Source of the DNA: Prauserella_A sp040645195
Lineage (GTDB): Bacteria > Actinomycetota > Actinomycetes > Mycobacteriales > Pseudonocardiaceae
Reading direction: 5' to 3'
Assembly (NCBI RefSeq): GCF_040645195.1
Contig: NZ_JBEYXW010000002.1
Coordinates: 124,001-188,000 of the forward strand
Length of the DNA stretch: 64,000 bases
Position numbers and translations under genes: made by a program. The notes below the pieces were generated by a model. That model was not told the origin of the DNA, ran no database searches, and saw only the letters and a program-made list of their open reading frames with translations. Positions 42,333 to 51,186 of this stretch are shown piece after piece (the stretch's first letter is position 1; each line of letters opens with the position of its first letter).

Positions 42333-43841
42333 CTACCGGCGGTAGATGGTCAGCGCGCGAGAGCGGGAGCGGAACCGGAACCGTCGGCCCAGCGGGCCTA
42401 CTTCGCCGTCGGTGGCGACGCGGCGGTTGCCGTCGAGGATCTCCACGTCGAGCTCTGGTAGGTCGTACTGCCGGTACACGTGGCTGGCGTCGAGGGTCTT
42501 GGTGATGGCGGCGAGTACGAACCTGGCGCGGGAGTAGGGCACGTCGGCGCGGAGGTACCGGACGTCGAGCAGGCCGGTGTCCAGTGCCGGCCGGTGCGAT
42601 GGCCAGAAACCCTTCGGTGAGTAGGTGCCGTTGCCGACGAAGACCATCCAGACCAGTGCTGGTTTGCCGTTGAGCTGGACCTGTAGCGGGCGGGCGCTGC
42701 GCAGCATGCGGATCATCGCGATCACGGCCGACGGCCATTTGGGATGCCGTTGCTGGATCTTTTCCCGCAGCCGCACCATTTCCGGGTAGCCGCCCAGGCT
42801 CGCGGTGTTGACGAACCAGCGGCTTTGCGTGTCCGCGCCTCCGCTGATCTCCACCTCGCCGAGGTCGATCCCGACGGCGGCGCCCGCTTCGGTGGCCGCG
42901 TCGGCGTCGGGCATCGAGCGGACGCCGACATCGCGGGCGAAGTGGTTGAACGTACCGGCGGGGATGAGAGCAAGTGGCAGCCCGGTGTCGGCGGCGATCG
43001 ACGCGACGGCCGCGACCGTGCCGTCACCGCCTGCGACGGCGAGGGCCTGGACCGTGCCGTGGCGCTTCGCGATCTCCTCGGTCAGTTGTGTGCGGATGTC
43101 GAGGCCGCTGTCGGGGTACAGCAGGGTCGCGTCCGGCCACGCGAAGCGCACCTCGTCGGTCGGGTCGAGGTCGGCCTGGCCGGAGCCGGGGTTCACCAGG
43201 GCCAGCATGTTCTTGCCGTGGCGCATGAATGGCGCCTCGGCGCGGTGTGCGGTGCGCGCGGGAAGGTCGGGGTGCAGCGGCCACCAGTGCTGGGTGGCGA
43301 GTGCCGACGCGACGCCGATCAGCGCGCCGACACCCACATCGCTGGGCCAGTGCACGCCGGTGTGGACGCGGGAGTAGGCGACGGCCGCGCCGAGCGGGGC
43401 TAGCGCGAGCCCGGCCTTGGGCGATTCCAGGGCCACGGCGGTCACGAAGGCCGCAGCGGACGCCGCATGTCCGGACGGAAACGAGGAGGACGTCGGGCGC
43501 TTCACCAGGCGGCGGTGCTCCGGAACCGCCTTCGCCGCGGGGCGCCTGCGGGGGAAGAGCGGCTTGCCGATGAGGTTCGCGGTCGCGCTCGCTCCGGCGA
43601 TCGCTGCGACGCCGCGTAGCGCGCCCCGGCGTGTCGGGCCTTTGCGGGCGCTCAGGATCGCCGCGGCGGTCCACCAGACGCGGCCCTTGTTCGCGGAGCG
43701 GGACAGCGCGATGAGGATGCGGTCGGCCGGGGTGGGCGGAAGCGCGGCGCTGCGTGCCATGAGGCGCCGGTCGGTTGCGCCGACCCGGCGGAGCCGCGAG
43801 GTGAGGTGAGCGAGCACGGTCTCCAAAGGTACCGAGACCAT
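42333..43841 (-). CDS. PAP2 phosphatase-diacylglycerol/sphingosine kinase fusion
   Basis: A 502-residue two-domain protein. Residues about 60-190 form a PAP2 phosphatase (KPLFPRRRP, SFPSGHAASA, SRVHTGVHWPSD: the three acid-phosphatase motifs) with membrane helices. Residues about 210-500 form a lipid kinase domain with the nucleotide motif AVAGGDGTVAAV and LIPAGTFNHFARD. Such fusions could both dephosphorylate and phosphorylate lipid substrates such as phosphatidate and diacylglycerol. The gene lies on the opposite strand between prcA and pafA and is divergent from pafA. Confidence 0.88.
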   Translation of the reverse strand: MVSVPLETVLAHLTSRLRRVGATDRRLMARSAALPPTPADRILIALSRSANKGRVWWTAAAILSARKGPTRRGALRGVAAIAGASATANLIGKPLFPRRRPAAKAVPEHRRLVKRPTSSSFPSGHAASAAAFVTAVALESPKAGLALAPLGAAVAYSRVHTGVHWPSDVGVGALIGVASALATQHWWPLHPDLPARTAHRAEAPFMRHGKNMLALVNPGSGQADLDPTDEVRFAWPDATLLYPDSGLDIRTQLTEEIAKRHGTVQALAVAGGDGTVAAVASIAADTGLPLALIPAGTFNHFARDVGVRSMPDADAATEAGAAVGIDLGEVEISGGADTQSRWFVNTASLGGYPEMVRLREKIQQRHPKWPSAVIAMIRMLRSARPLQVQLNGKPALVWMVFVGNGTYSPKGFWPSHRPALDTGLLDVRYLRADVPYSRARFVLAAITKTLDASHVYRQYDLPELDVEILDGNRRVATDGEVGPLGRRFRFRSRSRALTIYRR

Positions 43842-43894
43842 CTCGGCGCCGATTCATTCACCGTACCGGGGTGGTTAGCGCCTACCCTGGAAGG

Positions 43895-45253
43895 ATGCAG
43901 CGGCGGATCTTTGGGATCGAAACCGAGTTCGGTGTCACCTGCACCTTCCATGGGCAGCGCAGGTTGTCGCCGGACGAGGTCGCGCGGTACCTCTTCCGGC
44001 GAGTGGTGTCGTGGGGTCGGTCCTCGAATGTGTTCCTGTCCAACGGTTCCCGGCTCTATCTCGACGTCGGTTCGCATCCGGAGTACGCGACTGCCGAGTG
44101 TGACGACCTCACCCAGCTCGTGACCCACGACAAGGCCGGTGAACGGATTCTCGAGGACCTCCTCGTCGATGCCGAGCGCAGGCTGGCCGATGAGGGCATC
44201 GGCGGCGACATCTTCCTGTTCAAGAACAACACCGACTCGGCTGGCAACTCCTACGGTTGCCACGAGAACTACCTCGTGACGCGGGCGGGGGAGTTCTCCC
44301 GGATCGCGGATGTGTTGTTGCCGTTCCTGGTGACACGCCAGCTGATCTGCGGCGCTGGCAAGGTGCTGCAGACGCCCCGTGGTGCCGTGTACTGCCTTTC
44401 GCAGCGCGCCGAGCACATCTGGGAGGGCGTGTCGAGCGCGACGACCCGGTCGCGGCCGATCATCAATACGCGGGACGAGCCGCACGCCGACGCGGAGCGG
44501 TATCGCAGGCTGCACGTCATCGTCGGCGACTCCAACATGGCGGAGCCGACGACCTTGCTGAAGGTGGGTTCGGCCAACCTGGTCCTGGAGATGATCGAGC
44601 ACGGAGTGCAGTTCCGCGACTTCACGCTCGACAACCCCATCAGGGCGATCCGGGAGATCAGCCACGACCTGTCGGGACGGCGGCAGGTGCGGCTGGCCGG
44701 TGGTCGGGAGGCGTCCGCCCTCGAGATCCAGCGTGAGTACTACGCGCGGGCGGCCCAGCATGTCGAGGCCGGCGGCGGCAGTGCCACGGCCGAGCGGGTC
44801 CTCGAGTTGTGGGGCCGGGCGCTTGACGCGGTGGAGCAGCAGGACTTCTCCAAGATCGACACCGAGATCGACTGGGCGATCAAACACAGGCTGGTCGAGC
44901 GCTACCGGGCCAAGCACAACATGGACCTGTCGGATCCCAGGGTGGCTCAGCTGGACCTGGCCTATCACGACATTCGCCGTGGCCGGGGCGTGTTCGACCT
45001 GCTGCAGCGCAAGGGTTTGGTCCGCAGGGTGACCGACGACGGCGAGATCGAGCTGGCAAAGGACACCCCGCCGCAGACGACGCGGGCGAAGCTGCGTGGT
45101 GACTTCATTGCCGCCGCCCAGGAGGCCGGGCGTGACTTCACGGTGGACTGGGTGCATCTGAAGCTGAACGACCAGGCGCAGCGGACGGTGCTGTGCAAGG
45201 ACCCGTTCCGTTCGGTGGACGAGCGGGTGGAGAGGCTGATCAACTCCCTCTAG
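43895..45253 (+). CDS. pafA: Pup-protein ligase PafA
   Basis: A 452-residue ligase forming an isopeptide bond between Pup's C-terminal Glu and substrate lysines, using ATP. It begins MQRRIFGIETEFGVTC, where the Glu residues bind Mg-ATP, and has FLSNGSRLYLDVGSHPEYAT with the catalytic Asp, FLFKNNTDSAGNSYGCHENY and NTRDEPHADAERYRRLHVI, all shared with Dop but without Dop's insertion. The ATG at 43895 directly follows GGAAGG; the length equals mycobacterial PafA. It is followed by a long hairpin and then pafB-pafC. Confidence 0.97.
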   Translation: MQRRIFGIETEFGVTCTFHGQRRLSPDEVARYLFRRVVSWGRSSNVFLSNGSRLYLDVGSHPEYATAECDDLTQLVTHDKAGERILEDLLVDAERRLADEGIGGDIFLFKNNTDSAGNSYGCHENYLVTRAGEFSRIADVLLPFLVTRQLICGAGKVLQTPRGAVYCLSQRAEHIWEGVSSATTRSRPIINTRDEPHADAERYRRLHVIVGDSNMAEPTTLLKVGSANLVLEMIEHGVQFRDFTLDNPIRAIREISHDLSGRRQVRLAGGREASALEIQREYYARAAQHVEAGGGSATAERVLELWGRALDAVEQQDFSKIDTEIDWAIKHRLVERYRAKHNMDLSDPRVAQLDLAYHDIRRGRGVFDLLQRKGLVRRVTDDGEIELAKDTPPQTTRAKLRGDFIAAAQEAGRDFTVDWVHLKLNDQAQRTVLCKDPFRSVDERVERLINSL

Positions 45254-45299
45254 CACGCGGGGTGTGCTCGCGTTTTCGTACGCACGCACACCCCGCGTG
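45254..45299 (+). terminator. Hairpin terminator after pafA
   Basis: CACGCGGGGTGTGC (45254-45267) and its perfect complement (45286-45299) form a 14-bp stem with an 18-base loop, starting at the base after the pafA stop. It separates pafA from pafB-pafC; the 200 bases that follow hold no gene and probably contain the pafB promoter. Confidence 0.75.
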
Positions 45300-45503
45300 A
45301 TCTTCATGAGGGAACTCGGTCCTCATCGGGGCGGGTGGTGGCCTCGCTGATGCCGAACCGGCGCTCGTCCCCGCAGGAACGCGGGTGACCACCAGGCCCG
45401 GTGGTCCGGATCGCCCGGTCGTGACCGGCCCGTTCGCGCGAAACGCCGCGGAACCGGCCGGACCTGCCGAGTCCTGGGGAGCGCGGGAGCTACTGTTGTC
45501 AAG

Positions 45504-46484
45504 GTGTCCACCGCCCGCGCGGAGCGCCTGGTCAACCTGGTGCTCGCCCTGCTCTCCACTCGGCAGTTCCTGACAGCCGAGCGTATTCGCGGGATCGTGC
45601 CCGGATACGCCGACGCGGCCACCGACGAGGCGTTCTCGCGGATGTTCGAGCGGGACAAGAACGAGCTGCGGGAGCTCGGCATCCCGCTGGAGACCGGACG
45701 CAACTCGGTGTTCGACTCGGTGGACGGTTATCGCATCGCCCGCCGCGACTACGAGCTCGGCGAGGTGGACCTCGCGCCGGATGAGGCGACTGCCGTCGCG
45801 CTGGCGGCGCGGCTGTGGGACTCGCCGGAACTCACCGGGCAGGCCCACGGGGCGTTGGTGAAGCTGAGGGCGGCCGGAGTGGAGGTCGACGAGCACGCCG
45901 CGCCGATCGTGGAGCCGAGGGTGCACACCGAGCCCACGTTCGGGCCGTTGCTGGCCGCCGTGCAGCGCGGGCAGGTCGTGCGTTTCGACTACCGGCGCTC
46001 GGACTCGCCGGAACGGCGACTGCGAACACTGGAACCCTGGGGCGTGGTGTCCTGGCGTGCTCGCTGGTACGTCGTGGGCCACGACCGCGACCGCGACGCG
46101 CCCCGGTGCTTCCGGCTGTCGCGGATCATCGGTGACATTCGCACCGTCGGCAGGCCCGGCGCCGTCCGGCGGCCGCCGGAGGTCAACCTGCTGGAGTTCG
46201 TCGCGGGCACGTCCGGCGGGCATGACTCGGCACCCGCCATGACGGCGCGGTTGTGGCTGGCCGCCGGCCGCGCGGCCGGCATACGCAGGCACGGCAAGGT
46301 CATCGGCCGGATGAGTGTCGGCGACGACGAGGGCGACCTCGTCGAGGTGGACCTGTACTTCCCGGAGAGCGCGGCGGACTGGGTCGCCGGTCATGGGCCG
46401 GATGTGCTCGTGCTGGAACCGGATGTGCTGGCCAAGTCCGTGCGCGACCGGCTGGAACGTGTGGCGCTGGGGGATGGGCGATGA
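45504..46484 (+). CDS. pafB: WYL-domain transcriptional regulator PafB
   Basis: A 326-residue regulator: N-terminal winged HTH (RAERLVNLVLALLSTRQFL, ERDKNELRELGIPLE), a WYL domain in the centre (VRFDYRRSDSP to ARWYVVGHDRDRDAPRCFRL), and a C-terminal WCX domain. With PafC it activates the LexA/RecA-independent DNA-damage response in mycobacteria; single-stranded DNA binding by the WYL domain is the proposed trigger. GTG 45504; ribosome site weak. The stop overlaps pafC by 4 bases (ATGA), consistent with a heterodimer. Confidence 0.95.
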   Translation: MSTARAERLVNLVLALLSTRQFLTAERIRGIVPGYADAATDEAFSRMFERDKNELRELGIPLETGRNSVFDSVDGYRIARRDYELGEVDLAPDEATAVALAARLWDSPELTGQAHGALVKLRAAGVEVDEHAAPIVEPRVHTEPTFGPLLAAVQRGQVVRFDYRRSDSPERRLRTLEPWGVVSWRARWYVVGHDRDRDAPRCFRLSRIIGDIRTVGRPGAVRRPPEVNLLEFVAGTSGGHDSAPAMTARLWLAAGRAAGIRRHGKVIGRMSVGDDEGDLVEVDLYFPESAADWVAGHGPDVLVLEPDVLAKSVRDRLERVALGDGR

Positions 46485-47461
46485 GCGGTTCGACCGAACG
46501 GTTGCCACGGCTGCTCGCGCTCGTGCCGTACCTGCTGGCCCGGCCCGGCATCAAGATCGACCAGGCCGCACAGGACTTCGACGTCAGCGCCAGGCAGCTG
46601 CGCAAGGATCTCGAGCTGCTGTGGATGTGCGGCCTGCCGGGGTACGGGCCGGGCGACCTGATCGACCTGTCGTTCGACGAGGACACCGTGTCGGTCACCT
46701 ACGACGCCGGAATGCGCAGGCCACTGCGCCTGACGGGCGGTGAGGCCAGTGCGCTGCTGATCGCACTGCGGGCGCTTGCCGAGACTCCCGGGGTCGTCGA
46801 TACCGACGCCGTGCACCGGGCCATCGCCAAGATCGAGGCCGCGGCAGGTGATGCGCGGCCTGCCGGTGTGGTGGTCGGCATGGGTGTGCGCGAGCGGGCG
46901 GCGACCGCGCGGACCCGTGAGGTCGTGCGGCAGGCGTTGCAGGAGGGGCGCGCTCTGCACCTGCGCTACTACACCGCATCGAAGGACCTGGTCACCGAGC
47001 GCACTGTCGATCCGATGCGCCTGCTGATCGTCCAGGCGAACAGCTACCTGGAGGCCTGGTGCCGACGGGCGGAGGGAGTGCGCCTGTTCCGGCTGGACCG
47101 CGTCGACGAGCTGCGGGTGCTGGACGAACCGGCTGCGCCACCGGCGGATGCGCAGCCGACCGACCTTTCTGCCGGCGTGTTCTCCCCGAAGGCGGACTAT
47201 CCCGAGGCCGAGCTGGTGCTCGACCCGGACGCACGCTGGGTGGCCGAGTACTACCCGTGCGAGGAGCTGGCCGAGCTCGACGGCGGGCGGCTACGGGTGC
47301 GCATGCGGTACGGCGACGAGTCGTGGATGGTGCGGCTCGTCCTCGGGCTCGGCGACCGCGCGCGGGTCGAGCGCCCCGCAGCGCTGGCGCAAGCTGTTCG
47401 ACGCCGGGCGGCCGACGCACTGGCGCGGGCGCGTCATCTCCCGGTCACCTTGGGCCAGTAA
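46481..47461 (+). CDS. pafC: WYL-domain transcriptional regulator PafC
   Basis: A 326-residue partner of PafB with the same domain order: winged HTH (LPRLLALVPYLLARPGIKI, DVSARQLRKDLELLWMCGLP), WYL domain (LHLRYYTASKDLVTERTV; SYLEAWCRRAEGVRLFRLDR) and WCX tail. It overlaps pafB by 4 bases. A 72-residue membrane protein gene and tatA-tatC follow in the same direction, as in other actinobacteria. Confidence 0.95.
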   Translation: MSGSTERLPRLLALVPYLLARPGIKIDQAAQDFDVSARQLRKDLELLWMCGLPGYGPGDLIDLSFDEDTVSVTYDAGMRRPLRLTGGEASALLIALRALAETPGVVDTDAVHRAIAKIEAAAGDARPAGVVVGMGVRERAATARTREVVRQALQEGRALHLRYYTASKDLVTERTVDPMRLLIVQANSYLEAWCRRAEGVRLFRLDRVDELRVLDEPAAPPADAQPTDLSAGVFSPKADYPEAELVLDPDARWVAEYYPCEELAELDGGRLRVRMRYGDESWMVRLVLGLGDRARVERPAALAQAVRRRAADALARARHLPVTLGQ

Positions 47462-47470
47462 GCTACCCGC

Positions 47471-47689
47471 GTGTTCTACGTGCTGAGCGGAGCGCTCGTC
47501 GCGCTCGGGATCCTCGTGCTCGGCGTCCTCATCGTCCGGCTGATCCGCCTCTTGCACCGTTGTGCCCGTACGGCGAGCATGGTCTCGGCGAGTACGCATG
47601 ACCAGGTCGGGCTGCTGCGGGCGCGGTCAGCGGCGGTCCGGGTCGCGATTGAGCAACGGCGACATCGCTCGTGCACAGAAGCCGTATGA
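47471..47689 (+). CDS. Small single-span membrane protein
   Basis: A 72-residue protein with one N-terminal membrane helix (FYVLSGALVALGILVLGVLI) followed by a basic, helical cytosolic tail rich in Arg, Ala and His. GTG 47471 lies 9 bases past the pafC stop, so it is probably translated with pafC. No function is recognised; its place between pafC and tatA suggests a membrane-related accessory, which is inference. Confidence 0.65.
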   Translation: MFYVLSGALVALGILVLGVLIVRLIRLLHRCARTASMVSASTHDQVGLLRARSAAVRVAIEQRRHRSCTEAV

Positions 47690-47729
47690 GCCAGTACGAT
47701 CAGTTTTGAGCGAGTAAGGGAGGCCACTG

Positions 47730-48050
47730 ATGGGTGCACTGCAGCCGTGGCACTTGATCATCTTGGTCCTGCTTGTGGTTTTGCTGTTCGGCGCCAAGCG
47801 GCTTCCGGATGCCGCCAGGTCGATCGGCAAGTCCATGAAGATCTTCAAGGCCGAGACCAAGGACATGCGGGAGTCGGGCGACGCCGACACAACGACGGCC
47901 GAGGTCGAGACCCGGCAGCTGCCCGCCTCGACCGCGCCGGTTCAGGACAGCAAGGACCAGCAGCTGGCGGAGTTGCAGCGGCAGATCGACGATCTGAAGA
48001 AGCAGCAGGCGCCCGCCGTCGCCGACCAGGTCCACAGGAACGTCAGCTGA
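47730..48050 (+). CDS. tatA: Twin-arginine translocase subunit TatA
   Basis: A 106-residue TatA/E protein: N-terminal membrane helix (WHLIILVLLVVLLFG), the FGAKRLPDAARSIGKSM hinge with its conserved FG and the amphipathic helix, then a long acidic and Gln-rich tail. TatA oligomers form the passage for folded proteins with twin-arginine signals. GGGAGG lies 6 bases before ATG 47730. tatC follows 31 bases on. Confidence 0.95.
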   Translation: MGALQPWHLIILVLLVVLLFGAKRLPDAARSIGKSMKIFKAETKDMRESGDADTTTAEVETRQLPASTAPVQDSKDQQLAELQRQIDDLKKQQAPAVADQVHRNVS

Positions 48051-48081
48051 CCTGATCGACTGACGAGAACGGAAGCTCTCC

Positions 48082-49041
48082 GTGGCGGACTCCTCCGACA
48101 AGCGCGAAGGCCGCCAGAGCAAGCGGCGGACACGAAGCCGTCGGCACAACCCCGACGGCACGATGACGCTCATCGAGCACATCTACGAGTTCCGTCGCCG
48201 CCTCGGCTACGCGCTGCTGGCAATTGTCGCCGGTGGCATCCTCGGTTTCCTCTGGTTCAGCAACCGGGTCGGTCCGATCCCGTCGCTCGGTGACATCGTC
48301 ACCGGCCCCTACTGCGCGATCCCGCCTGAGCAGCGGTTCCCCAAGGAAGGGCCATGCCAGCTGCTGCAGACGGTGCCGTTCGAAGCCTTCATGATCCAGC
48401 TGAGGGTGGGCCTCACGGCAGGTGCGGTCATGTTCGCGCCCGTGTGGCTGTATCAGCTGTGGGCGTTCATCGCACCCGGCCTGTACTCGAAGGAGCGCAA
48501 GTACGCGCTCACCTTCGTCGGTTTCGCGAGTGTGCTCTTCGCCGGTGGCGCACTTCTCGCGTACCTGATGGTGCCGCACGCACTGGAACTGCTGACCAGC
48601 TTCGGCGGCGGCGAGTTCGCGACCTGGTTCACCGGTGACAGGTACATCTCGTTCGTGCTGTCGCTGCTGCTCATCTTCGGGGTGAGTTTCGAACTGCCGC
48701 TGCTGATCGTCATGCTCAACCGGGTCGGCGTCGTGCGGTACGAGATGCTGAAGAAATGGCGGCGCGGGATCATCTTCCTGCTGTTCGTGTTCGCCGCGTT
48801 CGTGACGCCGGCGGACCCGTTCTCCATGATCGCGCTCGCCGGTGCACTGACAGTGCTGTTCGAGTTCGCGCTGCAGCTCACCCGGCTGCACGACCGCAAA
48901 CTGGACCGTCGGCGCGCGGACGAGGGGTGGGACAAGCTCGCCGACGACGAAGCGGCCCCGTTCAACTACACGCCCAGCACCGCTGACGAAGAACCCCCTG
49001 CCAGGCCGAGCGCCGCAGCGAACACCGACGACATCACCTGA
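48082..49041 (+). CDS. tatC: Twin-arginine translocase subunit TatC
   Basis: A 319-residue protein with six membrane helices that recognises twin-arginine signals. Conserved motifs: MTLIEHIYEFRRRLGYAL (the signal-binding Glu/Arg region), PFEAFMIQLRVGL, APGLYSKERKY, and the periplasmic FGVSFELPLLIVMLNRVG. The N-terminal 30 residues and C-terminal 50 are disordered extensions usual in actinobacteria. GTG 48082 follows GGAAG. It is the likely exporter of PhoD. Confidence 0.96.
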   Translation: MADSSDKREGRQSKRRTRSRRHNPDGTMTLIEHIYEFRRRLGYALLAIVAGGILGFLWFSNRVGPIPSLGDIVTGPYCAIPPEQRFPKEGPCQLLQTVPFEAFMIQLRVGLTAGAVMFAPVWLYQLWAFIAPGLYSKERKYALTFVGFASVLFAGGALLAYLMVPHALELLTSFGGGEFATWFTGDRYISFVLSLLLIFGVSFELPLLIVMLNRVGVVRYEMLKKWRRGIIFLLFVFAAFVTPADPFSMIALAGALTVLFEFALQLTRLHDRKLDRRRADEGWDKLADDEAAPFNYTPSTADEEPPARPSAAANTDDIT

Positions 49042-49049
49042 CACCTCCC

Positions 49050-49907
49050 ATGGGACTGCGTGCGGCGCTGGCCGTACATCCCGGCTCCGGCAGAGGCGCG
49101 GCGGCCCGCATCGCGGGTACCGTCGCGCCTTTGCTGCGTGAGCACGTCGATCGGCTCGACATCCTCGCCACTGCCTTGACCCGGTCGCAGGTCGCCGGTG
49201 TGGACGTGCTCGTGGTGCTCGGCGGAGACGGGGCGGTCCACCAGGCGGTGCAGTGCTGCGCGGGCAGCGGGGTCGCGCTCGGGGTGGTGCCTGCCGGAAC
49301 CGGCAACGACTTCGCCCGCGCACTGGGTGTGCCCGCCGACTCCCGCGCCGCGGTGGACGCCATCGTCGCTGCCCTTCGGGACAACCGTCGCCGGCGGATC
49401 GATCTCGGCAGGGCAGGCGACACCTGGTTCGGCACCGTGCTGTGCGCGGGTTTCGACGCCGCGGTCAACGAGCGGGCCAACCGGCTGCGCTGGCCGACCG
49501 GGCCGCGCCGGTACGACCTGGCGATACTGGCCGAGCTCGCTGCGTTCCGTGCACGCCCGCTCACGGTGGACACCGAGGGCGGGCGGGTGGAGCTGGCCGC
49601 CACGCTCGTCGCGATCGGCAACACCGGGTACTACGGCGGAGGCGTGCCGATCTGTCCTGGCGCCGAGCCCGACGACGGCATGCTCGACGTGACGATCGTC
49701 GGCCGGGTGTCCCGCTGGGAGCTGTTACGGATGCTGCCGAACCTGCGTCGCGGCCGGCATCTGGACCATCCCGCCGTCACCACGCTGCGCGCCCGCGATG
49801 TCCGGCTGAGCGGCAACGACTGGCCTGTCTACGCCGACGGAGAGCCGCTCGGCGTGATACCGATGGAGATCACCTGCGTATCCGGCGCGCTGACCGTGCT
49901 GGCGTAG
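49050..49907 (+). CDS. Diacylglycerol kinase (DagK family)
   Basis: A 285-residue soluble lipid kinase phosphorylating diacylglycerol to phosphatidate or a related lipid. The nucleotide loop is VVLGGDGAVHQ, with Ala where most members have Thr (GGDGT). VVPAGTGNDFARALG, GTVLCAGFDAAVNERAN and the C-terminal YADGEPLG are typical. It starts 8 bases after tatC, without a clear ribosome site, so coupling to tatC is likely. The Thr-to-Ala change may alter nucleotide binding. Confidence 0.88.
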   Translation: MGLRAALAVHPGSGRGAAARIAGTVAPLLREHVDRLDILATALTRSQVAGVDVLVVLGGDGAVHQAVQCCAGSGVALGVVPAGTGNDFARALGVPADSRAAVDAIVAALRDNRRRRIDLGRAGDTWFGTVLCAGFDAAVNERANRLRWPTGPRRYDLAILAELAAFRARPLTVDTEGGRVELAATLVAIGNTGYYGGGVPICPGAEPDDGMLDVTIVGRVSRWELLRMLPNLRRGRHLDHPAVTTLRARDVRLSGNDWPVYADGEPLGVIPMEITCVSGALTVLA

Positions 49908-49922
49908 CAGCCTGGGGAAACG

Positions 49923-51116
49923 ATGGCGACTGCGCGACTCGGACCGGCATATGGGCGGCTGTGGTCGGCGACCGCGCTGGCGAACCTCGGTGACGGCATC
50001 CGGAACGCGGCGCTGCCGCTGCTCGCCGCCGCGTTGACCACCGATCCGGTGCTCGTGGCCGGTGTCGCCGTCGCGGCGAACCTGCCGTGGCTGGTGTGCG
50101 GGCTCCTCGCAGGCGCGGTGGTCGACCGAGTGGACCGCCGCAAGCTCATCGTCGTGACCGACCTGGCGCGGATCACCCTGCTCGCCACGCTCATCGTCTC
50201 GGTCGCGCTCGATGCGGCCGCCCTGCCGCTGCTGTACGTCACGGCGTTCGCCTGCGGCATCGGCGAGACACTGCGTGACACCGCCGCCAGCACGCTGGTC
50301 CCGCAGCTGGTGCCGTCTGCCGAGTTCGACCGCGCCAACGGCAGGCTGGTCAACGCCGAGGTCGCGGGCAACGAGCTCATCGGCCCGCCGCTCGGGGGCT
50401 ATCTCTTCGGTGTGGCCATGGTGCTGCCCTTCGCGGTCAACAACGGGGCCCTCGCGGTGGCGGTCGTGCTGATCCTTGCGCTGCCGGGTGCGCTCACGCC
50501 GGTTCCAGCGCACAGCCGCTCGACCCTGCGTGCCGATATCGCCGCCGGCGTGCGGTGGCTTGCCCGGCACCGGCAGCTGCGGGCCGTGACGGCGTTGGGT
50601 GCTGTGCTGACCCTGACCGACGGCGCGTGGTTCGCCATCCTCGTCCTCTACGTGACCGAGGTCCTCGGCCTGCCCTCCGCCGCATACGGGCTGCTGTTGG
50701 CCGCCGGCGCGGTCGGCGGGCTGGCCGGAGGTGGGCTCGCGGCGTGGGTGTTGCGCCACACCGGCACGGCGGTCACCCTGATCGGCACCCTCGTGCTGGC
50801 GGCCGCTGCGCAGGCCGCCATGGGACTCACCACGGCGCCGGTCGTCACCGGGCTGGCGCTCGCGGCGGGCAGCTTCGCGTTCGGTGTGTGGAACGTCGGC
50901 GCGGTGACCCTGCGCCAGCGGGTCACCGCGCCCGAGCTGCTGGGCCGGGTCACCAGCGCGTACCGCACCGTCGCCATGGGCGCGGTACCGGTGGGAGCGT
51001 TGCTCGGCGGGCTGCTCGCGGACGCCCACGGCCTGCGCGCGCCCCTGCTCGCCGGGGTGCCCCTGTTGCTCGTCGCGGCCGCCCTCGGTGCCCGGTCGTT
51101 GCGTGCCGCAGGGTAG
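49923..51116 (+). CDS. MFS exporter (MFS_3/EntS-like)
   Basis: A 397-residue 12-helix transporter with the pattern of the MFS_3 group: LGPAYGRLWSATALANLGDG, the loop DRVDRRKLIVVTDLAR after helix 2, and AYRTVAMGAVPVGALLGGLL near the end. Family members export siderophores or macrolides. It starts 15 bases after dagK with GGGGAAA before the ATG and probably shares its transcript. Substrate unknown. Confidence 0.87.
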   Translation: MATARLGPAYGRLWSATALANLGDGIRNAALPLLAAALTTDPVLVAGVAVAANLPWLVCGLLAGAVVDRVDRRKLIVVTDLARITLLATLIVSVALDAAALPLLYVTAFACGIGETLRDTAASTLVPQLVPSAEFDRANGRLVNAEVAGNELIGPPLGGYLFGVAMVLPFAVNNGALAVAVVLILALPGALTPVPAHSRSTLRADIAAGVRWLARHRQLRAVTALGAVLTLTDGAWFAILVLYVTEVLGLPSAAYGLLLAAGAVGGLAGGGLAAWVLRHTGTAVTLIGTLVLAAAAQAAMGLTTAPVVTGLALAAGSFAFGVWNVGAVTLRQRVTAPELLGRVTSAYRTVAMGAVPVGALLGGLLADAHGLRAPLLAGVPLLLVAAALGARSLRAAG

Positions 51117-51186
51117 CCCGACACGCTGCGAGGCGAGATCGGCTGGGCGCCTGCGCTCGCCGCGCGGGATGTGAAACCCTGGCGCC

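Noticed and set aside
42223..42738. Minus-strand frame ending in 7-residue ES/LP repeats
   Set aside because: It overlaps the PAP2-kinase gene in another frame and the heptads only reflect the 21-bp DNA repeat.
45300..45503. A small ORF in the pafA-pafB gap
   Set aside because: The plus-strand frame at 45385-45573 overlaps pafB out of frame and has no conserved features or ribosome site; the gap is better read as promoter region.
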